This document shows positions 1 to 30,275 of a stretch of DNA of 64,000 nucleotides, piece by piece; the first letter of the stretch is position 1; each line of letters opens with the position of its first letter. This DNA comes from Kryptolebias marmoratus. Lineage: Eukaryota > Chordata > Actinopteri > Cyprinodontiformes > Rivulidae. Position numbers and translations under genes: made by a program. The notes under the pieces were generated by a model. The model worked only from the letters and a program-made list of their open reading frames with translations, did no database searches and was not told where the DNA came from. Location: assembly GCF_001649575.2 (NCBI RefSeq), contig NC_051434.1, positions 3,565,283 through 3,629,282 on the forward strand. Reading direction: 5' to 3'.

Positions 1-4
1 GTTA

Positions 5-182
5 CCTTCAGTCCTTTAACTTCCTGTCACCTTCAGTCCTTTAACTTCCTGTCACCTTCAGTCCTTTAACTTCCTGTCACCTTCAGTCCTTTAACTTCCT
101 GTCACCTTCACTCCTTTAACTTCCTGTCACCTTCAGTCCTTTAACTTCCTGTCACCTTCAGTCCTTTAACTTCCTGTCACCT
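5..182. repeat. 25-bp tandem repeat, about 7 copies
   Basis: Seven nearly perfect head-to-tail copies of a 25-bp unit that begins CTTCAGTCCTTTAACTTCCT. One copy carries a G-to-C change (CTTCACTCC). The array continues to the left edge of the window, so its full length is unknown. It is a minisatellite with no coding content. Confidence 0.95.
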
Positions 183-242
183 TGGGGGCCGGATGAGATG
201 TTACAGAGGGCCAGATCTGGCCCACGGGCCTTGAGTTTGACA
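183..242. mobile_element. Possible terminus of a hAT-like DNA transposon
   Basis: Immediately after the minisatellite there is a GGGGGCCGG start, a GGCCAGATCTGGCCC palindrome and the phrase CTTGAGTTTGACACGTGTG. Sequence of this type (a palindromic 'ctggccc' followed by 'gtttgacac') is familiar from the ends of vertebrate hAT-superfamily elements. The matching second end was not found, so this is a family resemblance only. Confidence 0.35.
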
Positions 243-265
243 CGTGTGCTTTATATCACAGAAGC

Positions 266-403
266 ATGGCTGAGGAAGAGGAAGGTACAGAAACTGGGCT
301 GGTATCCTTGCAGCCTGTCAGAGAATATGTAGAGAATTTAGAAAACAAATACGAGACATTTGGACACGTTAAGACTTATTTGCAGGAACAAATAAACATC
401 TGA
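266..403 (+). other. Short acidic ORF of unknown status (45 aa)
   Basis: An ATG-started ORF reads MAEEEEGTETG at its start and ends QEQINI before a TGA. The composition is acidic and helix-prone. No family is recognised. It lies just inside the possible transposon end, so it may be a remnant of a first coding exon of that element or chance. No splice donor or promoter that would support a gene was seen. Confidence 0.15.
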
Positions 404-3400
404 AAGCCTTCATCGCTCGGGATCCTTAGTGCCAGAACATACGGGAAGGGCTGTGAGAAGAAATGAACACATTACAGATTGGTTAAAGCTTTACTGTCTC
501 AACTTATTTTGGAATGTGTTGCAGTTTGAAACGCAGGAATCGATCAATATAAACAGATTAAATGAAGCTGACAAAACAAAACATGAAATCTCTGGACTTC
601 ACGCTGGAAATTGAAGTATTGATTTTTCCCGTATCGTCCAAATGTCAGTCACATCAGTGGGTTCAGTTTTTGCCAGACTCCAAGAGAACGGTGAGATGTT
701 GGATTTACAAAGTAAAATAAAAAAAAGCAGGCGCTTTAACACTCGGGCTTATTGAAGGTTACTGATAAAAACGGCACAGGCAGCTCTAAAAGGCTGCAGC
801 AAGTTTACCTGTGACTACATTCCAGGTAAATATTTTATGAATTATTCTGTAAAAACCTGTCAGGTCCTGCATCCATCAAGCATGTGGAACAAAGAGAGAG
901 AAACAGAGCAAACACAGACATAAAAAGAGGCAAAATTCAAGATATTTTCATTAGGAACATAATACAACAATTAAGAAAACACTCCTCCAAGGTGTGTTTA
1001 AAGGTTAATGTGAATAAGAAGTGAATGCATGATTGGCCATGTTTTTGTGTGCAGGAACAAACCAAATATGTTATAAAATGCACGAATAAAAAGATTTCAA
1101 CATCAATCTTGCATCAAATACGTCCACCATTAATGTTTTTCCTTCGGAGCAAGCAGTTTGTGCTGTGAAAACTCTTTCAAAGCCAAAACTTTCTCCAATA
1201 AAAGCTTCATAAAATCTTTATTGTTCCATATGGCACCATGATTTGCAGTCACTCACGTAAAAGGAGCAACATAACCTTTCTTGCATTAACTCTGTCGTGT
1301 GCTGTAATGTTCGAGCTCGCCGGTGAACTGACAGGCGGAGCGGTAATGGGCTCCTGCAGAGTGGGTTTGTTTCGCCTGTCGGGTCCCAGAAATCAGCAGA
1401 GCTGCAGGACCGCTGCTCCAAACGAGTTTCACCATCAGAGAAATCCTGGAACAGATAAAAGCTGCAAGACAACCAAATGATTCTTATTGTTTTTACAGTC
1501 ATTTTGTTCCTCATATCTGGATGTTTTTGCAGCTTTTCTGGTCATTTAATTGACTTTTTCTTCTAAAATAATTTGCAAACGCTCATGCTGAGCTGCTTTC
1601 AAAAGTTTCCACTCCTCAAAATAAAAAAAAGGTCTACTTTTTCACTCAGGTTGAATAACATTTTTATTTCTGCTTGTGTTTCTGGAGGTTTCTAAGAGCT
1701 TCAGGGCCACTTTGTGTCTGCAGAGACACTGAGGCTGTGATTTCTGGCTGCGCTGTGTGATACAGTAATTGGTGTGAGGCTGGGAAACTCCGACGAGGTG
1801 TGATAAAACGGCCAACAACATGGAATGTGTCTGGGCTACGGCAGAATATGAAACTAATTGGAGCACAAGCACACAGGAAGCTCTCATCAGTATGCTTCAC
1901 GTGTGCCGCTGCAACAGAATTACTGCACGGGCTGCAGAAAGCAGCTGAGCGCTGAAATGTGGTGAAACTGAGACAACTAAAGGGAAGATTGTGTAATAAA
2001 TCAACCACTCTGAGTCATTCCAAACGATGGAAAAGTGTTGTTTAGTCTTCCCCTAATTGGAGGGTTGGAGGTTTGATTTCCATCTTCTACAGCGTGCAAA
2101 ACACCAAAGCCCCACTGCCCCCAATATGCTCATTGGTGAAAGAAGAGCGCTCCATACAGAGAGTGTAGAATAGAATATATTGTGTGTGAATGAGAAACAC
2201 TGAGAAGTGCTTCAGGTTAAAAAGGTGCTTGGGATAATTACACACCCAAACACGTTATTAGCGCCTCTCAGCCACCAGGTGACACAGGTGACACGTCAAA
2301 GCTCCGCCTACAAACACAACAGGACCCACAGAGTCCCAGCAGGACATCGACGCTGCGTCTTCCTGAAGAACAGCTCAGAGGAGCCGTCTGTGTCGGCGAA
2401 AACCTGATTATTATGGGTTATTTCTGAGCTAAACACGGATCACTTACAGATGTTTGATGCAACCAGCTGTGAGTCACGGTTTGTTCGGATATCTTTGTGT
2501 CTGAATCATGACTCTTTAATTTTCTTTCTCTCTTTTAGTCGGTCTGAACCTCTGCAGACTGAAAGACATCAGTGAAGAGCAGCTGTTGAGATGTTGCGAT
2601 GCAATTAATCCTTGTGAGAATGATTAAAATCCTATTTATGCCTGCTTTAAAAAAAACAAATAAACAAAACAGTCACTTGTAACCCTAATTTTACATTACA
2701 GGTTAGTGGTCATAATGTTATGGATGATTCTTGTACAAACAGTATTTTTTATGTAAACTTCATTTAAAATCTTAAATCATCACAGAACAAGCTCGGTTTT
2801 CTGAAAAGTAACTCTTTTATTAATATTTTACAATCCTTTAATCATGGTTATGTCATTATTTACTTTTTCAGCGCCATTTTGCAAGTGTCATAATTCCATG
2901 CTGTCTGACGACAACAAACAGGAAAAATAAAAAATACAAAGGAGAGGTTTGAAGAATGAAAGTCTATGCAACACTTTTTGACAAGGGCAGCAAGAGAGAT
3001 TCACATTTGGGCTCTCGGCCCGTCCGCTTGTCAAAAATAAGTAAACAAAAAGGTTAAAAGCAGGACTGTCAGTCAAGTGAATACGTGTCGGGTTGTGAGT
3101 CTGGTTTTTGTGTTTGGCTATAAAAACACCCCAAAAATCCTGATCTTGAAAAAGATCGCAGATCTTTGTTCTACTCTGCGATTTAAAACGATTTTCTGAA
3201 AAAAGAAAAGAGTAATACACAATCAACCACAACAAACAGAAAATATAAAGATGGTCTCTTTTCCAGCAGCTGCTCCAAACATTGGAGGATATTCATATTC
3301 TTCCAAAAGTAAAAACAAAAAAAACGAAGCTTTTTCTGAAATGAAAAGGGCCACTGTTGAGTAAAGAAACGAGCGAACACTTCTCAAATTAAAACGAGTC

Positions 3401-5099
3401 GCTGCTGAAACGTTACTCGCTGACTGTTGTGCTGTGGCGACGGAGCTGCTGGCGGATACATTTCCTCGTAAAATGGTCAATTGAATGCTTCCTGAGAAAT
3501 AAAGGAAATATCTACCTGGCATGAAGAGAAAAGGAGGAGGAGAGAGGAGGAGAGGAAGAGGGAATCGTTTCAGGATGGATGGTAAACGAGCTGCTGATGG
3601 ACGTGTGTGTGTGCGTGTGTGTGTGTGCTGTGGCCCCAGTCGAATCCTTCAGTGAGTAAACATGAGAGCTGGAGGAAAGAGGAGGAGTGGGCAGCAGTGC
3701 TGGTGTTTGTGCTCTTCGGCACAGAGAGGAGGAGGAGGAGGAGGAGGAGGAGGAGACAAACAAACGTGTCTGTCCAGCTGCTGGCAGCGTCCAACGCTCG
3801 CACTCATCACTCCCGGAGCTTTCCGTGTTAAAGGATCAACGCTCTAAATTTGACTCCAGTTGGATCAAGTCGAGCCGACAGTTTTGGTTTCAGCTGTTTG
3901 GGTTGTGAAATATCTAGAAAGCAGCTGAGAAAGCTGATGGGGAGCAGGAGACACGAGCGGCGTCTCTTTCTCCAGTTCAGATAAACTACAAACGTCTGCC
4001 GAGATTCTGATATTCAGCTCATCCTCACCTGAACCCTCTGCACGGTGGAACAGCGCGCCGCCACTAAAGGAAACTCCTGTCAGTTCGACAACAGCTGCTC
4101 TGCAAACAGTCACTGCAAATACGAAGAAACAGACAAACGCTGAGCTTTCCCTCATACCTCAGACTACGACAGCAGATCTGTCTGCCTTATAATAGATTAA
4201 CTTCAACCTATAATAATTTAAATTTATTGTTTTAGACAGAAAATAATCTTAGGAACTTTTCAATTTTCTTTAACTCTTTCGTCCAACAGGCCAAGATGCA
4301 AGTTGGTGAATTTAACCCAAATGTTTTGTATTTATTATCTAACATTATTATAATTTAAGATTAGAAACTTTGGAAAGGACAGAAAATTTCATAAATATGA
4401 TGTCACACTCATGTCCAGACAGCGACTCTGATGATCGGACTGGATGTGTTTCTGTATTTATTGTTAATTTTTATCTGTTACCTGCTAAGGATGAGAAGAA
4501 CTCTGACATTCTTACATCTGTTGATTATTAAAGTGTCCTTTTTAAACGAAAATAAATGAACTCAGTTTGGGGAAATGACAAATAAAACAAACAAAAAAAA
4601 GCTGACAGAGCAGACTGAGAGCTCTAAAGTCTCACAGCACCTTCAGCTTTTTAGAGAAAAACATTATATGTAAAAAAAATAAACTCATGCTTCCCCTCAG
4701 CTGTAAAGTCAACATAATTCAGATAAAAGAAAGTTGAAAAACAGACTTCTTGCAGCTCATCTGTTAGCCTGTATCTGCTGTGACCGTCTGCAGCCCACAT
4801 CATGGAAATGTTTCTTCATTTGCTTTCGTTTTCTGTATTTCTATGAGTTGTCTTTAGCTGCAGTCCTCTCAGCAAACACAGTGGAGGTAAACTAACATTT
4901 TCCTTTCGTTTTGGAGGTAAACGTCAGTAACAAAGTGAATAATTAAAACCACTTTTTGAGCTGAGGCGTGTTTTGTTTCCCTTCACTGTGACGGCTCACA
5001 CAGCACGAAAACTGTACATGACTGGATACGACCGGACAACAAAACGCTAAAGTTTGATCTTATTTCAGTGAAAGACTTTGAAAAGTGTGACATAACGCT
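404..5099. other. Unassigned intergenic DNA downstream of cnot3
   Basis: No exon with a recognisable protein was found on either strand. Visible structure is limited to simple sequence: a GT-rich run at about 3603-3628, GGA/GAG-rich runs at about 3528-3562 and 3724-3757, and AT-rich blocks. ORFs here are short and either low complexity or composition artefacts. Confidence 0.6.
3603..3757. repeat. GT and GGA microsatellites
   Basis: A (GT)n tract with a GC interruption at about 3603-3628, then after roughly 95 bp an uninterrupted (GAG)n tract at about 3724-3757. The GAG tract creates apparent poly-Glu or poly-Arg ORFs on plus and poly-Ser or poly-Leu ORFs on minus; these are not genes. Confidence 0.85.
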
Positions 5100-5265
5100 G
5101 CCCAGCAGGTAAAAGCCGGTTACTACCGACACCTCAGCGGCTCGCTGTCACACTCCTCTGCCGCGGCTCGATGGGAGTAGGCAGCGCCGGGTATTTTTAG
5201 AGCTGCCGGAATCAAAAAATGATTTTTTGCCTCATCAGAGGAGAACAGCGGGGAAAGACAGGTAA
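5100..5265 (+). promoter_or_regulatory. CpG-containing promoter-like patch with an orphan splice donor
   Basis: In otherwise AT-rich DNA this patch has several CpGs (GCCGCGGCTCG, GGCAGCGCCGG), a TATTTTTAG segment and, near 5262, a strong plus-strand donor AGACAG|GTAAGTGCG. It looks like a 5-prime noncoding exon of a plus-strand transcript. No downstream coding exon could be paired with it before cnot3, which runs on the other strand. It could be an antisense or noncoding transcript start, or chance. Confidence 0.25.
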
Positions 5266-6378
5266 GTGCGAATGGTGCCACCCACGGTAAACATTTACTC
5301 ATGTTGGGCTGGCGGTAGTGTTAACGGGGAGGTGAAGGCAGCTCGTTGAGGCGAGAACAAACCTCCCAGCAGCAGCAGCAGGATGACAAATTTTTTTTAT
5401 TTAAGCTACCGTTTCTAATTTCAATCTGACAAATATATAACCCAATAAAGGAGGTCTGGATAAATCTCTTTTCATTAAGTCATCTTCAAAGTAAGGGCCA
5501 TTTTGTTTAAAAGAATTAAAAACTTTTTTCTTGTTTCTTGTTTTGCTCAGTAATGCAGGAACTTTAGGTCAGATTCAGAACATCTAAGATGCTTTTTGCT
5601 GCCTTTTTCTTTGTATTCATCCATGTAAACTGTAAAACTAGAGGCAGAGGTTTAATTTCATGTTCTGCTATTATTACTGATTATTGGTAAATTTCAACCC
5701 GACTGTCTGTAAAATAAAAGCCAGTTAAATGATCCTGAGTCGGCTGGAATCTCCTCCTTTTTAACATCTGGTTCTTGTCCTGCTGCTTTATATGAATGTA
5801 AATATGTTTTAAAAAGTGGAGCTTAGCTGCTGAACTGTTAAACATATTTAACTGCATGCCTGGGAAGCTGCTGCAGCACAGACGCAGGGAAGTCTTCAGC
5901 TGTTTTATCAGAGTGAAACGAGAAGGAGTTCAATCTGTTTTACACGTTATTCACCGAATCTCTTTGGTCCTCGTGGGGCTGAGATTTCAACAGCTTATGA
6001 AGCCAAAAAAAAACCCAAGATGATCGTCTGATTACTGGGTGGGATTTTGGGTGTGGCTGTCGATAAAGGACGCAAAAAAAAAAAAAAAAAGGTGTGATGA
6101 TGAAGAGAAAGAGAGGAGGAAGAGAAAGGAGGTGACAAGGTAGGAGTTGTAACTGCCAAGGTGAGGATGGTAAGGCGGGGGTGGAGGGTCACTCGGAGGG
6201 GAAGGGGGGTTGCAAACCCATCCGTCCCCCCTCCCACTCCCCCCCGCTCCGGCCCTCCGGTCTCCTTCCTTCAGAGAGCCGAGGTCAAATCCAGGAATGT
6301 CAGCAGGCGGATCAGTCTGTCCATCCATCTGTCCCTCTCTTACTTTCTCAGCTGTCTGTCCGTCTGTCTCTGTGCGGG
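5266..6378 (-). other. Probable cnot3 3-prime UTR and flank
   Basis: Directly follows the cnot3 stop on minus. It contains a 17-18 nt A run near 6073 (poly-T on minus) and a pyrimidine- and G-rich block at about 6160-6370. A minus-strand AATAAA lies at 5396-5401 and could end the transcript about 1 kb past the stop, but the true cleavage site cannot be decided from sequence. Confidence 0.35.
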
Positions 6379-25138
<18,760 letters not shown>

Positions 25139-25176
25139 GACTGATGACTAAGATGATGTCTTCATGCCTTCTCTCA

Positions 25177-28100
25177 CTGCAGGAAACGGACAGAGAAAAG
25201 AAAAGGAGACAAATATTCATTCAGTGGTTCATTCAAACAGGAATAATGTGTTTACATAATACAATGCTGTAAATGTGATTCGTCATCCAACCTTAGACCG
25301 GGGTCAGATATCATCCCAAAACAAAAGAGCTTCGCAGAAAACAAGTCAGCGCTCGTAAAACGTGTCGTCTTATTCCTGCTGGTTCAGATCAAATCCCTTT
25401 AAACTGTGACCACAGTGGACTTTGAGGCACTGGCGCAACGACCACCTCGGGATGTGTGATCTGATGGCTGCTGGGTCAATCCGAGCCAACTCACAGACTT
25501 GCCCGGGTCAGATCAGGGATTTTCTTTGAACTCAGTTCCCAGGATCGTCGGAAACATTACAGCTCTGCTCTAAATGCTTATGTTTTAGTTTACATTGTTG
25601 AAGTCTGACTGTATGTGAACATATAGAAGTATTACTAGTTTTTTCAGGATTTGGTTGAAGTTTAAATCGAACATCCAGGAGCCCACAGGAAGTTTCACTG
25701 GGCTGCGACTGCTGGAGACTCGTTGGCGAACGGCGTTCACGAGGAAGTTTCCGAAATGTCTCGAAACGTTTGCGAGGGGTTCTCAGTTCCCTGGCGTGAC
25801 TTGCAGAGGCCTGCAGCCTGGTCACAAAGTTGAGACGTAACTTAACTCCTGCAGGAGAGCTCCTCTGACACAAAACATTTAAAACTACAACCCTGAATGC
25901 TCAGAAACCCCACTGATGATAATAATTATTAAAAAAGAACTGGTTTGAACCCGTCTATCTTCATTTCAGAAGTGTAGATTAAATCCTAAATGTGGGCGCA
26001 GCTGCCAGAGTGGGCACACAGCAAGCCGAGGCAGGTAGAAGGTGGTCTGAGGTGGGCAACAGAACCCTGCAGGGTTCGTGGCTTACAATGTGGTTCTGCC
26101 AGCTGTGCAACAAAAAATACACTGAGATTTTTAAAAACTGCCTGCCACAAATGAGGCCACACAGCTGGTTACAAACACAAACAAATCAGCGAGACTGCAG
26201 AGGAAAATTAGAGTATTTTCTTGTGAACGTCACCGACTAGTCTCCAACAGGGGTTTTCAATCTTTTATAAAAATAAAACGAATCCCAACAAAGTGAATCA
26301 AAAATGTCTTGAAACAGGTAGAGACATTCAGTATTTCTCTGTGTGATTACTTAAATAGGGTTATTTGAGTCTGAATAAAGAAATAAACTGAAAACTTTTT
26401 CAGGTTTTTCCTCTTTTTTTTTGCAAAATGCTTCTTTTAAACAATCCTATAGAAAAGGGACTAAACTCCATTTTAACCCCTTTTTCTTATCGATTCATAT
26501 TATCCAAAAAGACTGAAGATGCTGAAATATAACCAGACCTTTATAATATTCTGAATAAATATTCAAGGACTGATGAATTTCCACTGAGTTGGTTTCTTTT
26601 TGGTCACTTCATCTGAAATAGGTTCAGATTATTTTTAAGTCTGGAGTTGTTTTCGACATTCATGAGGATATCAGCCCACAAAAAGTGACGTGATCGCTTC
26701 AGGGTAAAGTTTTTCTTTGACCCAAAACAATCAGCATGTTGTGGTGATCAAATACTTTAATACAAACGAGTTTAATTAGAAAAGCAGGTAGGACAGGTAG
26801 GTCCACAGAGCAGTCTGAAGACGTTAGGGCAGATTGGTTTTCATGCTTCCAGTCTGCAAATCAGACAGAATATTAAAAACACTGATAAGTAAAGTGAAAA
26901 TCATTTCATTACAACACAACGTTTTTTTAACACATACTGCCAGTAAACTAAAGGCCTCAAAGTCTTAATCACTGCAGCCTGTTGAAGAGGACAGAAACAA
27001 TCCCAATCAGGAGCTGAAGGTGTGTTTAGCTTTTAAAATCCTTCGATCTTATGATGGAAAAGAGGCACAACAGAAAGATGACTTTGCTGTAGACAAAAGT
27101 CTAATAAACACCACAAAACACCCCGACAGGTCGCGTGTGCTCAACAACTAAATCAGCTTCTGTTTCAACATTACAGAAAATACCCAACTCATTTCATTGT
27201 TGCCATTTATTCCACTAACTGGCTGGGTAAAATACAGAAAAAAGAAAAGAAAAATAGCCATATCTTAAAACTCTTATACCTATCTTGCATTAGTTAGCTC
27301 CTACCTGACCTGTTTTAATTTAGATGTCAGACTGTAACTACAGTATTTTACAGATAATTTATGGTCAAAAGCAACTGCTATCTGCAACAATTATAGCTGA
27401 CATTATTGTTTAAGTAATTGTACAGCTTCAGGAGTGAAGGGAATATTAGCAGGGGGCAGATTCTTTTAAGGGCTTCGATCAAATCTAATTTCCAAAATGT
27501 ACTTTAAACAGACTAAAACCACTAAAAGGATAAAGGGTCACTTTCTCAGTGTTTATTTCTACTCTCAAACATGAGCATGATGACCATGACAACATGGCTT
27601 TTAAATGCAAATAGCAATAAGATTCAATTTATCTTTGGCAAACATGTAAATACACAATTTCTGTAAAAGTCTTCCGTGCACTTCTACATCTGATCTACCA
27701 AGAAGACATTTAAATTAACTTCACAGACACAACTGCTGCTCGCAGAAGAAAAGAGGCCCAAACCAAACGCTGAGTTTTCACACCAAGCATGTCTGAAGGA
27801 ACAGCTGGAACAGCTGGAACAGACGTAGAACCAAGCAGCAGTTTGAGGAGAGGATTAAACGCCGCGCCAGCAGCTCCGACTTTGACCGTAAAACAAAAAC
27901 ATTTAAGGCAAAGCTGGATCTGTGCAGTTCCTGTTCACGGGTTTATACTCTGTCTATCATGGAACTTTACTTTGAAAATAATTTATCTTTTTCCAGCATC
28001 ATTTTACAACAACTGTGTAATCAGTAAGAGTGCACAAAAGTCCCGGTTCTGGAGGTACTTTGGTTTAGAAGTGATGGATTGGTACACCTTCAGTATGGTT

Positions 28101-29889
28101 AAAAGCAGCTCACATTTAGGTGCATGTAGCAGAAGCTTTGGATGTTGTGGACAACTGTAGCTCACTGCAGACTTACACTCTGATGAGAGGGAACCTTGTG
28201 ATATGGTTCTTTTCATAGAACGTATATGTTCTGATCTGCTGGTGTTCTCCATGTCTGTTTGTTGGGTTCTGCACATGTGCAGCTCTGAAACAACGCTGCG
28301 TTCAATCGCCTGCACTGAAATTCTCCTGTACGGATGCATGTCCCGTCACACTCCTTAGTAATCAGATTACTAGGAGTAAAAATGTAATAAAACGCTCGTA
28401 AAGCTACCGCTTAATTTTCAAACCTGCACAAAATTGGAATTTCTCAAAAGAAAGTACAAGGAGTTAGGGTTAGGGTGCCTTCAGATCCCAGGCCTCCCTT
28501 AAAAAAGAGATCTGATCTCAATGGGACTAACCTGGTTAAATAAAGGTTAATACATATTCCACACGGACGTAAAATAAAATAAATATTACACGTCCACCTT
28601 TACAACTTCACACAAACACTAATGGCTCGTGTTATTTGCTCAAAATGTTCTTTATATCAGCATTTATATATATCCATCTAGGTGATAATATATATATATT
28701 TTTTTTAATTATAAAATGCAGATGAAGGAAGAGGCTTGGTGAAGGAGCTGTGAAAGCGTAAAAACAGCTGTTTCTCCTTCACAGAAATCTGTTGTCTCGT
28801 TTTTCATCTGAGGCACGTTAATCACACATGATTGGAAAGTTATTTCTGTTGTTATTTTTCTACATTTGTGTCTTCGATCTGAATCAAAGGTCTTTTTTTG
28901 TTCAGTTTGTCATTTTAAAGTAGCATTCACAAGAAGTAGTTTGTAGTGGCGATGAACTAAACGGTTACTAATAAAGCAAATGATGAATTTATAAATCTGA
29001 CTGAAAAAATTCAAACATAATCTAAAAACTTAACATTGAGCCTCTGGTTTAGTTATTGGTGTTTAATGGTACCTATATAAATCTCTTTAAATAAGGGTAA
29101 TGGTAAATCAGCATGAATCTGTAAAGACATGTTTATTTTTGGTATTTTCCTATTATAATAAGCCTCATTAGACAGCTCTGCTGTGTAATAAACTGTCTAT
29201 TTAGTGAGCAATTATCTGAAAATATAACTACATGCATTCATATCGTCTGATATCCAAACTTTCTGAGAAACTTGGAGTTGTCTTCGACGAAGTCTGACCC
29301 AGAGCTTTTCTGCAAAACTCAAGGTTTAAAACAACATCCCAGACCGACTGATAAGACTTTAACAAACAAACAACAAAACAAAACATTACTGTCTTCAGCA
29401 CAACTTTTTCCAAACAGGTGCAAACGCCTGGAGACAGCACATTCACACTCATCAGGTGAGTTTTAACACCAAAGTAATGCTCCTGTGAATACAATTATCT
29501 AGATTTTGAGCTGTGGGGACAAGTTCAGCCGGAAAACCTGTGTTTTCCAAGGCGATGGAAAAGATGTTTACAAACAATGCGGGCAGCAGCAGCAGCCTGG
29601 GAGCTCCAACATCCGAGCGGATAGAGTTGAAAACAAACTCAAGTTCGCGTTTAATCCGCGATCCTCTCCGGCGAGCTAAACTTTTCGCTTTAAAAGCTAC
29701 CGCGCAAAAAACAAAAAAACAAAAAAACAAATAAACACACAAGTTGTTTTCAGTATCGTGAGCTGCAGCTTCCCACCGGCTGCGCTGTTTGATGTGGGAG
29801 ACTCAGTTTTGGAAAGAGGAGAGAGCAGAGAAACAGAAAGAGGGGAAAGCCACATAAATTCATCACCTCTGGCTCCGCAGCTAATTTAC
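25177..29889 (-). other. Large 5-prime intron of cnot3 (inferred), mostly unassigned
   Basis: A good minus-strand acceptor (TTTCCTGCAG) lies at 25177-25178 just before the exon carrying the start codon, so a noncoding exon must lie further upstream. The stretch to 29889 has no recognisable coding exon. It holds one repeat tail near 28470 and simple AT-rich runs, including ATATATATAT near 28690. Confidence 0.5.
28468..28555 (+). mobile_element. Retroposon 3-prime tail, copy 1
   Basis: Reads TGCCTTCAGATCCCAGGCCT, AGATCTGATCTCAATGGGAC, TAACCTGGTTAAATAAAGGT. A second copy with the same word order lies at 58052-58140. The 'ctcaatgggact..cctggttaaataaaggtt' phrase is common at fish LINE 3-prime ends. 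No coding part remains. Confidence 0.5.
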
Positions 29890-30275
29890 CTGGATTTCTC
29901 CAAGTCAAGGTTGAGTTTCTCAGTCGCTACGCTACGATAAATCTTCAGGGATTCAATAAAAAGGCTTAATTTTAAAAACAAATTGTCAATTCTTCTCGCT
30001 AAACAATCACTCCGCACATCCAAGATGGCTACCAGGAACACCTCCTCCTCCGATGCTCTGTCCGCCAGAGGTCCCGCCCATTTTGCTTCTGATTGGTCAC
30101 TTGCTTCAAATCCCCTATGGCTATTGGTCGAGATTGGCCGTCCGTCAAGAAAATCTAGTGGAACTACTTCCAGCGTAACTCGCGCTGTGATTGGTCCGTT
30201 TGGAGAGGTTAAAGAGTAAAGTGAGTTCTATCCCCGCCCCACAACCCGCAGGTAATTCTGGGAAATGAAGTCTAT
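29890..30275 (-). promoter_or_regulatory. cnot3: Probable cnot3 promoter and noncoding exon 1
   Basis: CpG-containing region with four CCAAT boxes all readable on minus (complements of ATTGG at 30092, 30123, 30133 and 30190), GC boxes (CCCGCCC near 30073; CCCCGCCCC at 30232-30240), a YY1-like AAGATGGC at 30022 and, on minus, ACTTCATTTCCCAGAATTAC at 30252-30271, which resembles the ZNF143 'SBS' motif. A minus-strand donor AATCCAG|GTAAATTAG ends an inferred noncoding exon at 29890. All motifs point to transcription toward lower coordinates, that is, into cnot3. The motif set is seen; start site and use are inferred. Confidence 0.6.

Noticed and set aside
1218..1514. Overlapping ORFs of 80-98 codons on both strands
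   Set aside because: No family resemblance, no splice sites giving a longer product, composition like flanking noncoding DNA.
3570..3908. Poly-Glu, poly-Ser and poly-Leu ORFs
   Set aside because: They come from the GT and GAG microsatellites.
404..6378. LENG1 or other human 19q13.42 neighbours next to cnot3
   Set aside because: No exon with their protein sequence was recognised on either strand.
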